A program made the translations under genes and the position numbers. This document shows, one piece after another, positions 26,456-38,128 of a stretch of DNA of 64,000 nt; the stretch's first letter is position 1; each line of letters opens with the position of its first letter. The notes below the pieces were generated by a model that was not told the DNA's origin, ran no database searches, and worked only from the letters and a program-made list of their open reading frames with translations. The stretch is from Chloroflexota bacterium. GTDB taxonomy: Bacteria; Chloroflexota; UBA11872. The stretch covers positions 59,554 to 123,553 of the forward strand of contig JAPOVQ010000006.1 of the NCBI GenBank assembly GCA_026708035.1, read 5' to 3'.

Positions 26456-28111
26456 GTGCACCGTCGCCTGAACGCGCGACGGGCGCCGCAGGGAGGCCTA
26501 CTGCTCACCGAATCGAGCGCCCGCGGAGTTGTCCCACGCCCGGACGCGATCGGCGCCGGCGCGGACATCGCTGCATCGATCGGACACGAGACCATCGCGG
26601 TCCTCGATTTCGGGTCGCAATACAGCCAGCTCATCGCTCGGCGGATTCGCGAAGTCGGCGTCCGCACCGAGCTCCTTGCCCCTGACCAACTGCGCACGGT
26701 CGACCGCCGCAACCTGCGCGGCATCGTGCTCTCCGGCGGTCCGGCCAGCGTCTATGCGCCGGGCGCGCCTCAGCTTCCGGCGGACGTGCTGGACGCGGGC
26801 GTTCCGGTCCTGGGCATCTGCTACGGCATGCAGCTCCTCAGCCACAGCTTGGGCGGCCGCGTGCAACGCGCGTCGCGGCGCGAGTACGGCCCGGCGCGCG
26901 TGCGCGTCGCCGACGGGGCGCATCCGCTGTTCGCCGGCCTGCCGCCGGCGTTTGACGTGTGGATGAGCCACGGCGATGTGGTCGAAGAGCTGCCGCCCGG
27001 CTTTCGCTCGGTCGCCGCAACCGCACACTCGCCCACGGCGGCCATGTCCAACGGCAACGGCGTCAGCGCGCTGCAGTTCCATCCCGAGGTCCGGCACACA
27101 TCGCATGGGCTGGATCTGCTGCGCAATTTCGCGCGCGACGTTTGCGGCTGCCGCGGTGATTGGACCCCGGCGTCCCTCGTACGCGAGGCCATCGCCGACA
27201 TCCGCCGCCGTGCCGCCGACGCCCGCGTGATTTGCGGGCTCAGCGGCGGCGTCGACAGCGCCGTCACCGCCGCGCTGGTGCACGCCGCGATCGGCGACCG
27301 GCTCACCTGCATCCTCATCGACACCGGCTTGCTGCGCGCAGGCGAGGTCGCGCAGGTCCGCGACGCGCTCCGCACCAGCCAAGACCTCGATCTCATCGTC
27401 GTGGACGCGGCGGAGGAGTTCCTAACCGGCCTGCAAGGCGTGACCGAGCCCGAGCGGAAGCGCGCCATCATCGGCGAGGCCTTCATTCGCGCCTTCGAGC
27501 GCGAGGCCGCCCGCATCGACGACGCACGCTTCCTTGCACAGGGCACGATCTACCCCGACGTGATTGAAAGCGGTGGTCGCGAGGGCGCGGCGGTCATCAA
27601 GTCGCATCACAACGTCGGCGGGTTGCCCGATCGCCTGGGCCTGGAGTTGCTGGAGCCGCTGCGCGAGCTCTTCAAGGACGAGGTGCGCGCCGTGGGGCGC
27701 GAGCTTGGCCTGCCGGGATCGATCGTCGACCGCCAGCCTTTCCCCGGGCCGGGCCTCGCCGTGCGCGCGCTCGGCGACCTGACGCCCGCGCGGGTCGAAA
27801 CGCTGCGGGCGGCGGACGCCATCGTGCTCGAAGAGTTAGAGCCCATCGCCGCCACGCATTCCCTCGCGCAGTACTTCGCCGTGCTGCCGGGAGTGCGCAG
27901 CGTGGGCGTGATGGGCGACGAGCGAACCTATGGCGAGCTGGTGGCGGTCCGCGCCGTCACCTCCGACGACTTCATGACCGCCGACTGGGCCCGCATCCCG
28001 GCCGAAGTGCTGGCGCGAATCTCGAGCCGGCTGGTAAACGAGGTTCCGGGCGTCAATCGTGTGGTCTACGACATCACCTCCAAACCCCCGGGGACCATCG
28101 AATGGGAATGA
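26456..28111 (+). CDS. guaA: GMP synthase (glutamine-hydrolysing)
   Basis: 551 residues from GTG 26456. About 40 residues precede the conserved [21 protein letters not shown], so the true start may be further downstream. The class I glutamine amidotransferase has its Cys in GICYGMQL (about 121) and His/Glu in LQFHPEV. The ATP pyrophosphatase P-loop is [10 protein letters not shown] (about 261), and the C-terminal dimerisation domain is complete (PPGTIEWE ending). Converts XMP to GMP. purD overlaps its end. Confidence 0.95.
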   Translation: MHRRLNARRAPQGGLLLTESSARGVVPRPDAIGAGADIAASIGHETIAVLDFGSQYSQLIARRIREVGVRTELLAPDQLRTVDRRNLRGIVLSGGPASVYAPGAPQLPADVLDAGVPVLGICYGMQLLSHSLGGRVQRASRREYGPARVRVADGAHPLFAGLPPAFDVWMSHGDVVEELPPGFRSVAATAHSPTAAMSNGNGVSALQFHPEVRHTSHGLDLLRNFARDVCGCRGDWTPASLVREAIADIRRRAADARVICGLSGGVDSAVTAALVHAAIGDRLTCILIDTGLLRAGEVAQVRDALRTSQDLDLIVVDAAEEFLTGLQGVTEPERKRAIIGEAFIRAFEREAARIDDARFLAQGTIYPDVIESGGREGAAVIKSHHNVGGLPDRLGLELLEPLRELFKDEVRAVGRELGLPGSIVDRQPFPGPGLAVRALGDLTPARVETLRAADAIVLEELEPIAATHSLAQYFAVLPGVRSVGVMGDERTYGELVAVRAVTSDDFMTADWARIPAEVLARISSRLVNEVPGVNRVVYDITSKPPGTIEWE

Positions 28112-29399
28112 ACATTCAGCAGGCGGCCCCCAAGCTGCTGGTCGTGGGCGGCGGCGGTCGCGAGCACGCGATCTGCTGGCGGCTGCGCCAAGACCGACCG
28201 CATGCCGAGATCTACTGCGCGCCGGGCAACGCAGGCACCCAGGATGTCGCCCGAACGCTCGACATCGGCGCGGGCGACATTGACGACCTTGTCCGGTGGT
28301 CCCGATCGGAACGTCCCGACATGGTCGTGGTCGGGCCCGAGGATCCGCTGATCGACGGTCTTGTGGACGCATTGCAAACAATCGGCGTGCCGGCCTTTGG
28401 ACCGACGCGGCGCGCGGCGGAGATCGAAGGCAGCAAGGCCTTTTCGAGCGCCCTGGCCACGCAGCTCGGCGTGCCGGCGCCCGCCCACGCCACGTTCAAC
28501 GATGTCGACGAGGCGCTGGCCTACGTGGAGGACGAACCGGGAGGAGTGGTGGTCAAGGCCGACGGTCCGGCTCTTGGCAAGGGCGTGATTGTCTGCGGCA
28601 CCCCCGAGGAAGCCGATGCGGCGATTCGCCACATGATGGTCGACGGCGCGTTCGGCGCCTCCGGCGCGCGCGTGGTGGTGCAGGAGCTGCTGCATGGTCC
28701 CGAGCTATCCGTGCTCGCGCTGTCGGACGGCACGACGTTTCGCACCATCGGCGTGGCCCGCGACTACAAGCGCATCGGCGATGGCGACCGAGGACCGAAC
28801 ACCGGAGGCGTCGGCAGCTACACACCCGTGCCGGACGCGCCCGCGGCGCTCGTGGCGCGCGTCGAGCGCGAGATCATCGCCCCGGTCCTGGCCCGCATGC
28901 GGGCGCAGGGACGCCCCTACGTCGGAATCCTGTTCGCCGGACTCATTCTGACGGCCGAGGGACCCAAGGTGATCGAGTTCAACTGCCGCATGGGCGACCC
29001 GGAGACCCAGGTCGTGTTGCCCGTGCTGCAAGGCGACTTCGTTGACCTCATCGACGCCGCGGTGAGCGGCACGCTGGATCGCGCAAGCATTTCCACTCCG
29101 ACACAGGCGGCGGTGGCCGTCGTGGTGACGTCCGAAGGCTACCCGGGCCCATCCGAGAGCGGTCTTCCGATCGACGGGCTGGACGCCATCGACCGCGGGC
29201 TGGTCTTTCATGCTGGCACTGAGCGCCGAGACGGCGCGGTGCGGACGGCGGGAGGGCGCGTCCTCGCCGCCGTGGGCATTGCCGACGACCTGGGTGAGGC
29301 GCGCGACGAGGCTTATGCCCTCGCCGCCTCGATTCGCTTTCGGGGCGCGGGATACCGGTCGGACATCGCCGCCGACGCGCTCGGCATGGCGGTCGCATC

Positions 29400-29403
<4 letters not shown>
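28108..29403 (+). CDS. purD: Phosphoribosylamine-glycine ligase
   Basis: About 431 residues. ATG 28108 overlaps the guaA stop as ATGA; ATG 28102 is two codons earlier and also possible. Step 2 of IMP synthesis (GAR synthetase), an ATP-grasp enzyme. Visible: [42 protein letters not shown], the signature [12 protein letters not shown], and the C-terminal [13 protein letters not shown] overlaps the GTG of purB. Confidence 0.95.
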
Positions 29404-30722
<1,319 letters not shown>

Positions 30723-30724
30723 GC

Positions 30725-30732
30725 GGAGGTGA
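30725..30732 (+). promoter_or_regulatory. Strong ribosome binding site of purC
   Basis: GGAGGTGA with a seven-base spacer to ATG 30740, close to the ideal anti-Shine-Dalgarno match. It fixes the purC start although the frame is open 87 bases further upstream. Confidence 0.75.
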
Positions 30733-30739
30733 GCGCGAC

Positions 30740-31618
30740 ATGACAAACACGGTTACCCAAACCGATCTGGAGGGCTTGCGGCTCATCAACCGCGGGAAAG
30801 TGCGTGACATCTACGACCTAGACGACAAGCTGCTGATCGTCACCACCGACCGCATTTCGGCATTCGACCACGTGCTGCCAACGGCCATTCCAGACAAGGG
30901 CGCCGTGCTCACGGGCATGTCGGAGCGCTGGTTTGGTCTCACCGAGGACATCGTGCCGAACCACCTCATCACGACCGACGTGGACGCCATGGGCGACGAC
31001 GTGCGCCGGCACGCCGACGTACTGCGCGGCCGGACCATGCTGGTCAAGCGCGCCGAGCGCATCGACGCGGAGTGCGTGGTACGCGGCTACATCACCGGCT
31101 CCGGCTGGGTGGACTATCAGCGCACGGGCCAAATCTGCGGCATCGACATCCCCGAAGGCATGCAGGAGGCCGAGCCCTTCGCCGACACGCTGTTCACGCC
31201 CGCGACGAAAGCCGAGACCGGCCACGACGAGAACATCAGCTTCGCCCAGCTGAGCGACCTGGTGGGAGCCGAGTTGGCCGGGCGCCTGCGGGACGTCAGC
31301 ATTGCGGTGTACTCCCGCGGCCGCGACTACGCGGGCGAGCGCGGCATCATCCTCGCCGACACCAAGTTCGAGTTCGGCTGGGTCGATGGCGAGCTGACCC
31401 TGATCGACGAGGTCCTCACGCCGGATTCGTCCCGCTTCTGGGACGTGGCGGAATACGATGTCGGCCTCTCGCCGCCGAGCTTCGACAAGCAGATCGTGCG
31501 CAACCACCTGATCGAGATTGGCTGGGACCGGGAGCCCCCGATTCCGGCGCTGCCGGACGCGATCGTGGAGCGCACCGCGGCGCGCTATCGCGAGATCCGC
31601 GAGCGCCTGGCGGCGTGA
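30740..31618 (+). CDS. purC: SAICAR synthase
   Basis: 292 residues from ATG 30740. Step 7 of IMP synthesis: condenses CAIR with aspartate. Markers: INRGKVRDIYDLDDKLLIVT, RISAFDHVLPTAIPDKG, the VVRGYITGSGW block and LADTKFEFG with LIDEVLTPDSSRFW. The length matches the longer, about 290-residue, SAICAR synthase subgroup. Its TGA overlaps the GTG of purS. Confidence 0.95.
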   Translation: MTNTVTQTDLEGLRLINRGKVRDIYDLDDKLLIVTTDRISAFDHVLPTAIPDKGAVLTGMSERWFGLTEDIVPNHLITTDVDAMGDDVRRHADVLRGRTMLVKRAERIDAECVVRGYITGSGWVDYQRTGQICGIDIPEGMQEAEPFADTLFTPATKAETGHDENISFAQLSDLVGAELAGRLRDVSIAVYSRGRDYAGERGIILADTKFEFGWVDGELTLIDEVLTPDSSRFWDVAEYDVGLSPPSFDKQIVRNHLIEIGWDREPPIPALPDAIVERTAARYREIRERLAA

Positions 31619-31911
31619 GCGGCCTGCCCCAGATCTACACCGCGCACGTATTCGTGCGCCTCAAACCCGGCGTCAACGATCCGCAGGGAGCCACCGTCGC
31701 GGGGGGACTCGGAGATCTTGGTTTCGACGGCGTTCGCGACGTGCGCGTCGGGAAGATCGTCGATGTCGAGTTGGTCGCGCCGGACGCCGCCACCGCGCGC
31801 GAGCGCGTCCAAGCCATGTGCGAGCAGCTGCTGACCAATCCCGTGATTGAGGACTTCGAGCTGGAGCTGATCGAGCCGCAACCGCTCAAACTCAGCGACA
31901 CCGCCTGGTAG
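31615..31911 (+). CDS. purS: Phosphoribosylformylglycinamidine synthase subunit PurS
   Basis: 98 residues from GTG 31615. Small subunit that bridges PurQ and PurL in the three-part FGAM synthase. The family pattern is visible: FVRLKPGVNDPQGATVAGGL followed by VRVGKIVDVEL and a C-terminal LLTNPVIEDFELEL. Position directly before purQ and purL confirms the call. Confidence 0.93.
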   Translation: MSGLPQIYTAHVFVRLKPGVNDPQGATVAGGLGDLGFDGVRDVRVGKIVDVELVAPDAATARERVQAMCEQLLTNPVIEDFELELIEPQPLKLSDTAW

Positions 31912-31916
31912 ACGGC

Positions 31917-32609
31917 GTGCGCGCGGCGGTCATCGTATTTCCGGGCAGCAACTGCGACACCGACACGCACCATGCGCTGGCGGAAGTGATGGGGGTGCCG
32001 ACCGACTTGGTCTGGCACGCGACATCGTCGCTCGACGGCTATGACCTCGTCGTGCTGCCCGGCGGATTCAGCTATGGCGACTATCTGCGCACCGGCGCCA
32101 TGGCGGCGCAGGCCCGCGTGATGCGCGCCGTGCGCGAAGCGGCCGAGCGCGGCATACCGGTGCTCGGGATCTGCAATGGCTTCCAGATCCTGCTCGAATC
32201 AGGCTTGCTCCCCGGCGCGATGCTGCCCAACGCCTGCGTCGAGTTCCGTTGCGAATGGGTGCACGTGCGCGTGGAGACGCAGCGCACGCCGTTTACCGGA
32301 TCGGCCGACGTGGGCCAGGTCCTGCGCATGCCCATCGCACACGGCGAGGGCAACTATGTCGCGGACCGCGCCACCCTGGAGGAGCTGCACGACAACGACC
32401 AGATCGTCTGGCGCTACATCGACGCCGACGGCAGGCGCGCGGCGGAGGCCAACCCCAACGGCTCAGTCGGCGATATCGCGGGCATCTGCAACGCTCGGGG
32501 CAACGTGGTTGGACTGATGCCCCACCCCGAGCGCTGCAGTGAGACCGCGCTTGGCGGCACGGACGGGCGAATGGTGTGGGAGTCCGTGCTCGCTCGCGTG
32601 GCCGCGTGA
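31917..32609 (+). CDS. purQ: Phosphoribosylformylglycinamidine synthase subunit PurQ (glutaminase)
   Basis: 230 residues from GTG 31917. Class I glutamine amidotransferase that supplies ammonia to PurL. Markers: [19 protein letters not shown] at the start, [17 protein letters not shown], nucleophilic Cys in [11 protein letters not shown], and [11 protein letters not shown] with catalytic His and Glu. TGA overlaps the purL GTG. Confidence 0.95.
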   Translation: MRAAVIVFPGSNCDTDTHHALAEVMGVPTDLVWHATSSLDGYDLVVLPGGFSYGDYLRTGAMAAQARVMRAVREAAERGIPVLGICNGFQILLESGLLPGAMLPNACVEFRCEWVHVRVETQRTPFTGSADVGQVLRMPIAHGEGNYVADRATLEELHDNDQIVWRYIDADGRRAAEANPNGSVGDIAGICNARGNVVGLMPHPERCSETALGGTDGRMVWESVLARVAA

Positions 32610-34828
32610 CCGCGCCCACCGATCGGGCCGTCCCCGACGACGCCACCCTGCGCGAAGTGGCGCTGACGCGCGACGAATATCATCACGCCTTCGACCTGCT
32701 CGACCGCGCCCCCAATGCGGTGGAGCTCGGAATCATCGGCGGCATGTGGAGCGAGCACTGCGGCTACAAGCACTCGCGCCCGCTGCTGCGCCGCTTTCCC
32801 GGATCCGGCCCGCGAGTGCTGATCGGTCCCGGAGAGGAAAACGCCGGGGCCGTGGACATCGGCGACGGGCTGGCCATCGTGATGAAGGTCGAGAGCCACA
32901 ACCACCCGAGCGCCGTCGAGCCGTTTCAGGGCGCGGCTACCGGAGTGGGTGGGATCCTGCGCGACATCTTCACGATGGGCGCGCGGCCCATTGCCATTCT
33001 GGACAGCCTGCGATTCGGATCCCTCGACGACGCCCGCAGCCGATTCTTGGCAAACGGCGTGGTCGGGGGCATCGCCTGGTACGGCAACTGTGTGGGCGTG
33101 CCCACGGTCGGCGGCGAGATTCAGGTGGCGTCGTGCTACGCGGGCAATCCGCTGGTCAACGCCATGTGCGCGGGCCTCATTCGCCATGAAGACCTGACCA
33201 GCGCCGCCGCCTCGGGACCGGGCAATCCCCTGATCCTCGTTGGCACGGACACGGGTCGCGACGGCATCCACGGCGCCACGTTCGCCTCGGTGGAAGACCC
33301 TGAGGCCTCGCATCGCGGCGTGGTGCAGGTCGGCAATCCCTTCATGGAAAAGCTGCTGCTCGAGGCGTGCCTGGAAGCGCTGACGACGGGAGGCGTGGCC
33401 GGACTGCAAGACCTGGGAGCGACCGGCCTCACCAGCGCCACGATCGAAGCCGCGGAACGCGGCGGCTGCGGCGTCGCCATCGACGTGGCCCGCGTCTCGC
33501 GGCGCGCCGACCGCATGACGCCTTATGAAGTTATGTTAAGTGAAAGCCAGGAGCGCATGCTCGTCGTGGCGCACGCCGGGCGCGAGGATGACGTCCGCGC
33601 CGTCTTCACCAAGTGGGGACTGCATAGCGACGTCATCGGCCACGTGGCCGACGGGAGCGACATCCGGGTTACCGAGGGTTCGGTCGACGTGGCGCAGCTG
33701 CCGGTGTCGATGCTGGTCGATGCCCCGACTTACGAGTTTCCCGTCGAGCGACCGGCCTACCTGGACGACGTGCAGCGGCTGAACGTTGAGGACGTGCCCG
33801 AGCCGGAGAATCTCTCGCGGACCCTCCTCACGATGCTGGCGTCCCCCAACATTGCCAGCCGGCGCGGCGTCTACCGGCAATACGACCACATGGTGGGCAC
33901 CCGGACGATGGGTCCGCCGGGCGGAGACGCGGCGGTGATGCGCATCAAGGGGACGGACCGCGCGATCGCGCTGTGCACCGACGGCAACGCGCGGCATTGC
34001 TACCTGGACCCGTTCCACGGCGGCGCCATGGCGGTGGCCGAGGCCGCGCGCAACGTGTCCTGTACCGGCGCCACGCCGCTCGCGATCACCAACTGCCTCA
34101 ACTTCGGCTCGCCGGAAGACCCGGCGGTCTACTACCAGCTGGCGCGCGTGATCGACGGCATGACCGCGGCCTGCAGAGCGCTCGGCACCCCGGTGATCAG
34201 CGGCAACGTGAGCCTCTACAACGAATCGGGCGACCAGGCCATCTGGCCCACGCCCGTGGTCGGCATGCTCGGCCTGCTGGCGCACGCCGACGCGAGTTGC
34301 GGAGTCGCGCTGGGCACCGAGGGCGATGTCGTGGGATTGCTCGGCGACACGCCGCCGGCGCTCGATGGCAGTGAGTATCTGGCGGTTGTCCACGGGCAAG
34401 TTGCCGGCGCCCCAACCATCGACCTTGAAGCCGAGTTGGCCGTCCAGACCGCGCTCCGTGACCTGATCCAGGCCGGGCTGCTGGTCTCGGCCCACGACTG
34501 CAGCGACGGCGGACTGGCCGTCGCCGTTGCCGAGAGCGCTTTCGCAGGCGGCATCGGCGTGCGGCTCGAAATCGGTTCGTCTCACGAGCGAGACGACGTC
34601 GCGCTCTTCGGCGAAGCTCCGTCGCGAATCGTGATCAGCTCCACCGCCGCGGCGTGGCCGGACGTGGAACGACTCGCTCTAGCGGCGGACGTCCCCCTGC
34701 GCGCGCTGGGCCGCGTCGGCGGCGACCGGCTGCGCCTCGGCTCCATCGACGTGCCGCTCGACGAAGCTCATCGAGCATGGGACCAGGGCTTGGATGCCGC
34801 ACTCGCCGGACGCCAGCCGAACGGTTAA
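32606..34828 (+). CDS. purL: Phosphoribosylformylglycinamidine synthase subunit PurL
   Basis: 740 residues from GTG 32606, the small-PurL type that needs PurS and PurQ. Step 4 of IMP synthesis. Markers: [20 protein letters not shown] (usual family text has Ser after Cys), [34 protein letters not shown], and a second ATP-binding half with [17 protein letters not shown] and [14 protein letters not shown]. Followed by the only sizeable gap in the pur cluster. Confidence 0.95.
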   Translation: MTAPTDRAVPDDATLREVALTRDEYHHAFDLLDRAPNAVELGIIGGMWSEHCGYKHSRPLLRRFPGSGPRVLIGPGEENAGAVDIGDGLAIVMKVESHNHPSAVEPFQGAATGVGGILRDIFTMGARPIAILDSLRFGSLDDARSRFLANGVVGGIAWYGNCVGVPTVGGEIQVASCYAGNPLVNAMCAGLIRHEDLTSAAASGPGNPLILVGTDTGRDGIHGATFASVEDPEASHRGVVQVGNPFMEKLLLEACLEALTTGGVAGLQDLGATGLTSATIEAAERGGCGVAIDVARVSRRADRMTPYEVMLSESQERMLVVAHAGREDDVRAVFTKWGLHSDVIGHVADGSDIRVTEGSVDVAQLPVSMLVDAPTYEFPVERPAYLDDVQRLNVEDVPEPENLSRTLLTMLASPNIASRRGVYRQYDHMVGTRTMGPPGGDAAVMRIKGTDRAIALCTDGNARHCYLDPFHGGAMAVAEAARNVSCTGATPLAITNCLNFGSPEDPAVYYQLARVIDGMTAACRALGTPVISGNVSLYNESGDQAIWPTPVVGMLGLLAHADASCGVALGTEGDVVGLLGDTPPALDGSEYLAVVHGQVAGAPTIDLEAELAVQTALRDLIQAGLLVSAHDCSDGGLAVAVAESAFAGGIGVRLEIGSSHERDDVALFGEAPSRIVISSTAAAWPDVERLALAADVPLRALGRVGGDRLRLGSIDVPLDEAHRAWDQGLDAALAGRQPNG

Positions 34829-34848
34829 GATGCGGCAGGGAGGGAATC

Positions 34849-34861
34849 CGGGGTAGCCCCG
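34849..34861. terminator. Small hairpin in the purL-purF gap
   Basis: CGGGG, loop TAG, CCCCG. Five base pairs with no U-tract. It lies in the 144-base gap between purL and purF, which otherwise holds nothing recognisable. Could attenuate or punctuate the transcript; weak evidence. Confidence 0.25.
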
Positions 34862-34972
34862 CTGGCATTCACGCGCTCCAGTCCATGCGGGCCGACGCCG
34901 TCCAACGCACCGGCGCCGGCAAGATTCCGAGTCCCATCACACCCTCTCCCAATCTACGAACCTGCTGCCCCT

Positions 34973-36466
34973 TTGGGGCTGCCCAACCTGCGCGAAGCCT
35001 GCGGCGTCGTCGCGGTCTATGGTCCCGATGCGGATGTCGCCGCCCTGGCCTACGTGGGGCTCTACGCCGTCCAGCACCGGGGGCAGGAAGGCGCGGGCAT
35101 CACGCTGGGGAACGGCGAGGACCTCTACACCGTCAAGGACGAGGGGCTGGTTTCGCAGGTATTTCGGGGCGACATCCTGGCCGAAGCCCACGGGCACCTC
35201 GCGATCGGGCACTGCCGCTACTCCACCAGCGGCTCGAACACCACGCAGAACATCCAGCCGGTGCTGCAAGCGACCGAGTTGGGGCCGATATCGGTGGCCC
35301 ACAACGGCAACATCGTCAACGCCCTGCACCTGCGGGACTCAAATGGCGAAGCCGGCTATCACACCACGGCCACGTCCGACACGGCCGTTATCGCCCAGGC
35401 AATTGCCGGCGCGCCCGGCGGCAGCGTGTTCGAGCGGGTGTGCCACACCGTGCCGCGGCTCCAGGGCTCGTTCTGCCTGGCGGTAGCCACCCCCAACGAG
35501 GTCATCGTCGCGCGTGACTCCATGGGCAACCGCCCGCTGTGCCTCGGCTCGATCGACGGCGCGTGGATCGTGACGTCGGAAACCTGCGCGTTGGACGCGG
35601 TGGGCGCCCAATTCGAACGGGAAATCGAGCCGGGCGAGGTCTTGTCCATCGGCGCCAACGGCCTGAAGTCCCAGCACGCAACGCCGCCGCACCGTCACGC
35701 CCTCTGCACCTTCGAGTACATCTACTTCACACGGCCCGACTCGTCCCTCAGGGGCGAATTGGTCCACTCCGTGCGCCGCGAGATGGGACGCCGGCTCGCG
35801 CTGCAGAATCCGGTAGACGCGGACCTGGTCGTGGGCGTGCCGGACTCGGCCATCGCCGCCGCGACCGGCTACGCCGAGGCCAGCGGCCTGCCCTACGCCG
35901 ACGGCTTCCTGCGCAATCGCTATATCGGTCGCACGTTCATCGAGCCGTCCATTGAGCTGCGCAAGCTCTGGGTGCGTCTCAAGTACAACGCGCTCCCCAG
36001 CGTCACGCAGGGCAAGCGGGTGGTCATGGTCGACGACAGCATCGTGCGCGGCACGTCGCAGCACCAACTGGTGGATCTGCTGCGCGAGCGGGGCGGGGCG
36101 AGCGAGGTCCACGTCCGGATCACCGCCCCGCCGATCCGCTGGCCCTGCTTTCTCGGCATCGACATCCCCGATCCCGACGAGTTGATCGCGCATGAGCGGC
36201 CGGTGGCGGACGTTTGCGAAGCCATCGGCGCCGACAGCCTCGACTACCTCAGCATTCCGAACCTGGTGGCCGCCACCCGCCAGGCGCACGGCGAGCTGTG
36301 CCTGGGTTGTTTCACGCGTGACTACCCCATCGACGTGCAGCTGGCCTTCGACAAGTTCGAGCTCGAGCGGCCAACCGAGTTGCAGACCGCGCCGGTGTTC
36401 CCCCGCCAGGCCGCGATGTTTCCGCTGGAGGAATCCGAGGCCGAGTCCGCCGAGCACGGCCCATGA
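34973..36466 (+). CDS. purF: Amidophosphoribosyltransferase
   Basis: 497 residues. First committed step: PRPP plus glutamine to phosphoribosylamine. N-terminal nucleophile hydrolase domain with Cys10 in REACGVVAVYG after a short propeptide, then QHRGQEGAGI and GHCRYSTSGS. Phosphoribosyltransferase domain with the PRPP loop VVMVDDSIVRGTS. Late cysteines CLGCFTRDYP could bind a 4Fe-4S cluster, as in the Bacillus enzyme. The only credible start is TTG 34973, without a clear ribosome site and within a CCCC-TTT-GGGG hairpin. ATGA overlap with purM. Confidence 0.94.
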   Translation: MGLPNLREACGVVAVYGPDADVAALAYVGLYAVQHRGQEGAGITLGNGEDLYTVKDEGLVSQVFRGDILAEAHGHLAIGHCRYSTSGSNTTQNIQPVLQATELGPISVAHNGNIVNALHLRDSNGEAGYHTTATSDTAVIAQAIAGAPGGSVFERVCHTVPRLQGSFCLAVATPNEVIVARDSMGNRPLCLGSIDGAWIVTSETCALDAVGAQFEREIEPGEVLSIGANGLKSQHATPPHRHALCTFEYIYFTRPDSSLRGELVHSVRREMGRRLALQNPVDADLVVGVPDSAIAAATGYAEASGLPYADGFLRNRYIGRTFIEPSIELRKLWVRLKYNALPSVTQGKRVVMVDDSIVRGTSQHQLVDLLRERGGASEVHVRITAPPIRWPCFLGIDIPDPDELIAHERPVADVCEAIGADSLDYLSIPNLVAATRQAHGELCLGCFTRDYPIDVQLAFDKFELERPTELQTAPVFPRQAAMFPLEESEAESAEHGP

Positions 36467-37482
36467 GCACCGCGCCGCGCTCGGCCTATGCGGACGCCGG
36501 CGTCGACCTCGACCACAACGACTCGCTCAAGGCGGCGCTGCGGAACGCCGTGGCCAGCACGTCGGACGATGCGTCGCTGCCCGGATTTGGAGCCTTTGCC
36601 GGCGGCCTGCGGCTGCCCGCGGATATGAGAGACCCGGTGCTGCTGGCCAGCACGGACTCGCTGGGCACCAAGCTCCTGCTCGCGTTGGATTGGGATCGTC
36701 CCGAGCTTGCCGGCGGCGACATCGTGCGCCACTGCATGAACGACCTGGCCGTGCAGAACGTGCGCCCGCTGGCATTCCTCGACTACGTGGCGGCGGCGCA
36801 CCTCGAGCGCGACGTGGTGACGCGTTTGGTGCGCGGCATCGCCGAGGCCTGCCGCGCCGAAGGCGTGACGCTCATCGGCGGCGAGTCGGCGCAGTTGCCC
36901 GACACCTATCGGTCCGGGGCCTACGACCTCGCCGGCACCGTGATCGGCGTCGCCGAGCAGGTCGACCTGGCGGATCCAGACAAGATTCGCGTGGGCGATG
37001 TCTGCGTGGGGCTGCCGGCGGCGGGTCCGCATACCAACGGCTACAGTCTGGTCCGGCGCGCGCTGGAGCGCGGGAATCCGGCGGCGCCGCTTGGCGAGAC
37101 CACCGCGATCGATGCGGCGCTCACGCCGCACGAATCCTACGTGGAGGCGCTGCTCCCGGCCTTTCGGGTTCCCGGCGTGCTTGCGGCCGCCCACATCACC
37201 GGCGGCGGACTCGTTGACAACCTGCCGCGCATCCTGCCGGACGGGCTTGCGGCGCGGCTGTCGCCCGCGGCGTGGGTGACTCCGCCGCTGTATGCGTGGA
37301 TCGAGGAAACCGCAGAGGTCACCCGTGAGGAGATGTACCGGGTCTTCAACATGGGCGTCGGCGTGATCATCGTGTGCCGGCCCGATGCCGGCGAAGCGCT
37401 GCTCAACGAGCTTTCCGGCGCGTTCGTGGCCGGATCGGTGGCGCCGCGCGACGGCGCGGCGGTGGAGCTTATCGACGCGTGA
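36463..37482 (+). CDS. purM: Phosphoribosylformylglycinamidine cyclo-ligase
   Basis: 339 residues, usual length. Step 5 (AIR synthetase). Markers: SAYADAGVDLDHNDSLKAAL, LLASTDSLGTKLLLAL, GGDIVRHCMNDLAVQNVRPL, LIGGESAQLPDTY, GLPAAGPHTNGYSLVRR and HITGGGLVDNLPRILPDG. Overlaps purF by four bases. Confidence 0.95.
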   Translation: MSTAPRSAYADAGVDLDHNDSLKAALRNAVASTSDDASLPGFGAFAGGLRLPADMRDPVLLASTDSLGTKLLLALDWDRPELAGGDIVRHCMNDLAVQNVRPLAFLDYVAAAHLERDVVTRLVRGIAEACRAEGVTLIGGESAQLPDTYRSGAYDLAGTVIGVAEQVDLADPDKIRVGDVCVGLPAAGPHTNGYSLVRRALERGNPAAPLGETTAIDAALTPHESYVEALLPAFRVPGVLAAAHITGGGLVDNLPRILPDGLAARLSPAAWVTPPLYAWIEETAEVTREEMYRVFNMGVGVIIVCRPDAGEALLNELSGAFVAGSVAPRDGAAVELIDA

Positions 37483-37501
37483 GCGCGCCGGATGCCGCTT
37501 G

Positions 37502-38128
37502 ATGCGGCTCGGCGTGATGGCCTCGGGCCGCGGCTCCAACGCGCGCGCGATCCTCGAGGCCATTCGGGAGGGTCGGCTGCGCGCGGAAGTGCCGGCGCTG
37601 GTGTGCAACCGCGCGGGCGCCGGGGTGCTCGATCTCGTACGCGAGTTCGCCGTGCCCGCCCACCTCATCGTCCGCCGCGACTTTCCCACGCGCAGCGCGC
37701 AGCAGCGGCACATGCTGGAGGTCCTGCAGGACGCGCGGGTCGACACCATCGCGCTCGCCGGATTCAGCGCGATCTTTCGTCCGTTCTTCCTGGAGGCATT
37801 CCCTTACCGGATCTTGAACATCCACCCGTCGCTGCTTCCGGCATTCGGCGGAACGATGGCGCCCAGACCGCAAGCCGACGCCCTGGCCGCGGGCGTCAAG
37901 CTCTCCGGCTGCACCGTGCACCTGGTGACGGAAGACCTGGACAGCGGGCCGATCGTGGCGCAGGCGGCCGTGTGCGTGCATCCTGACGACACGGTGGACA
38001 CGCTTTCGGCACGCATCCTGGAGCAGGAGCACCGCATCTATCCCGAAGTGCTGCAATGGTTCGCGGATGGGCGAGTTCACGTTCGTGACGGCGTCGCGCA
38101 CGTTGATCCGCCGGTGACCACGGCATGA
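37502..38128 (+). CDS. purN: Phosphoribosylglycinamide formyltransferase
   Basis: 208 residues from ATG 37502. Step 3, using 10-formyltetrahydrofolate. Markers: LGVMASGRGSNARAILEAI, LAGFSAIFRPFFLEAFPYRI, and the active-site NIHPSLLPAFGGTM with catalytic Asn and His, followed by GCTVHLVTEDLDSGPIVAQ with its Asp. ATGA overlap with purH. Confidence 0.94.
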   Translation: MRLGVMASGRGSNARAILEAIREGRLRAEVPALVCNRAGAGVLDLVREFAVPAHLIVRRDFPTRSAQQRHMLEVLQDARVDTIALAGFSAIFRPFFLEAFPYRILNIHPSLLPAFGGTMAPRPQADALAAGVKLSGCTVHLVTEDLDSGPIVAQAAVCVHPDDTVDTLSARILEQEHRIYPEVLQWFADGRVHVRDGVAHVDPPVTTA

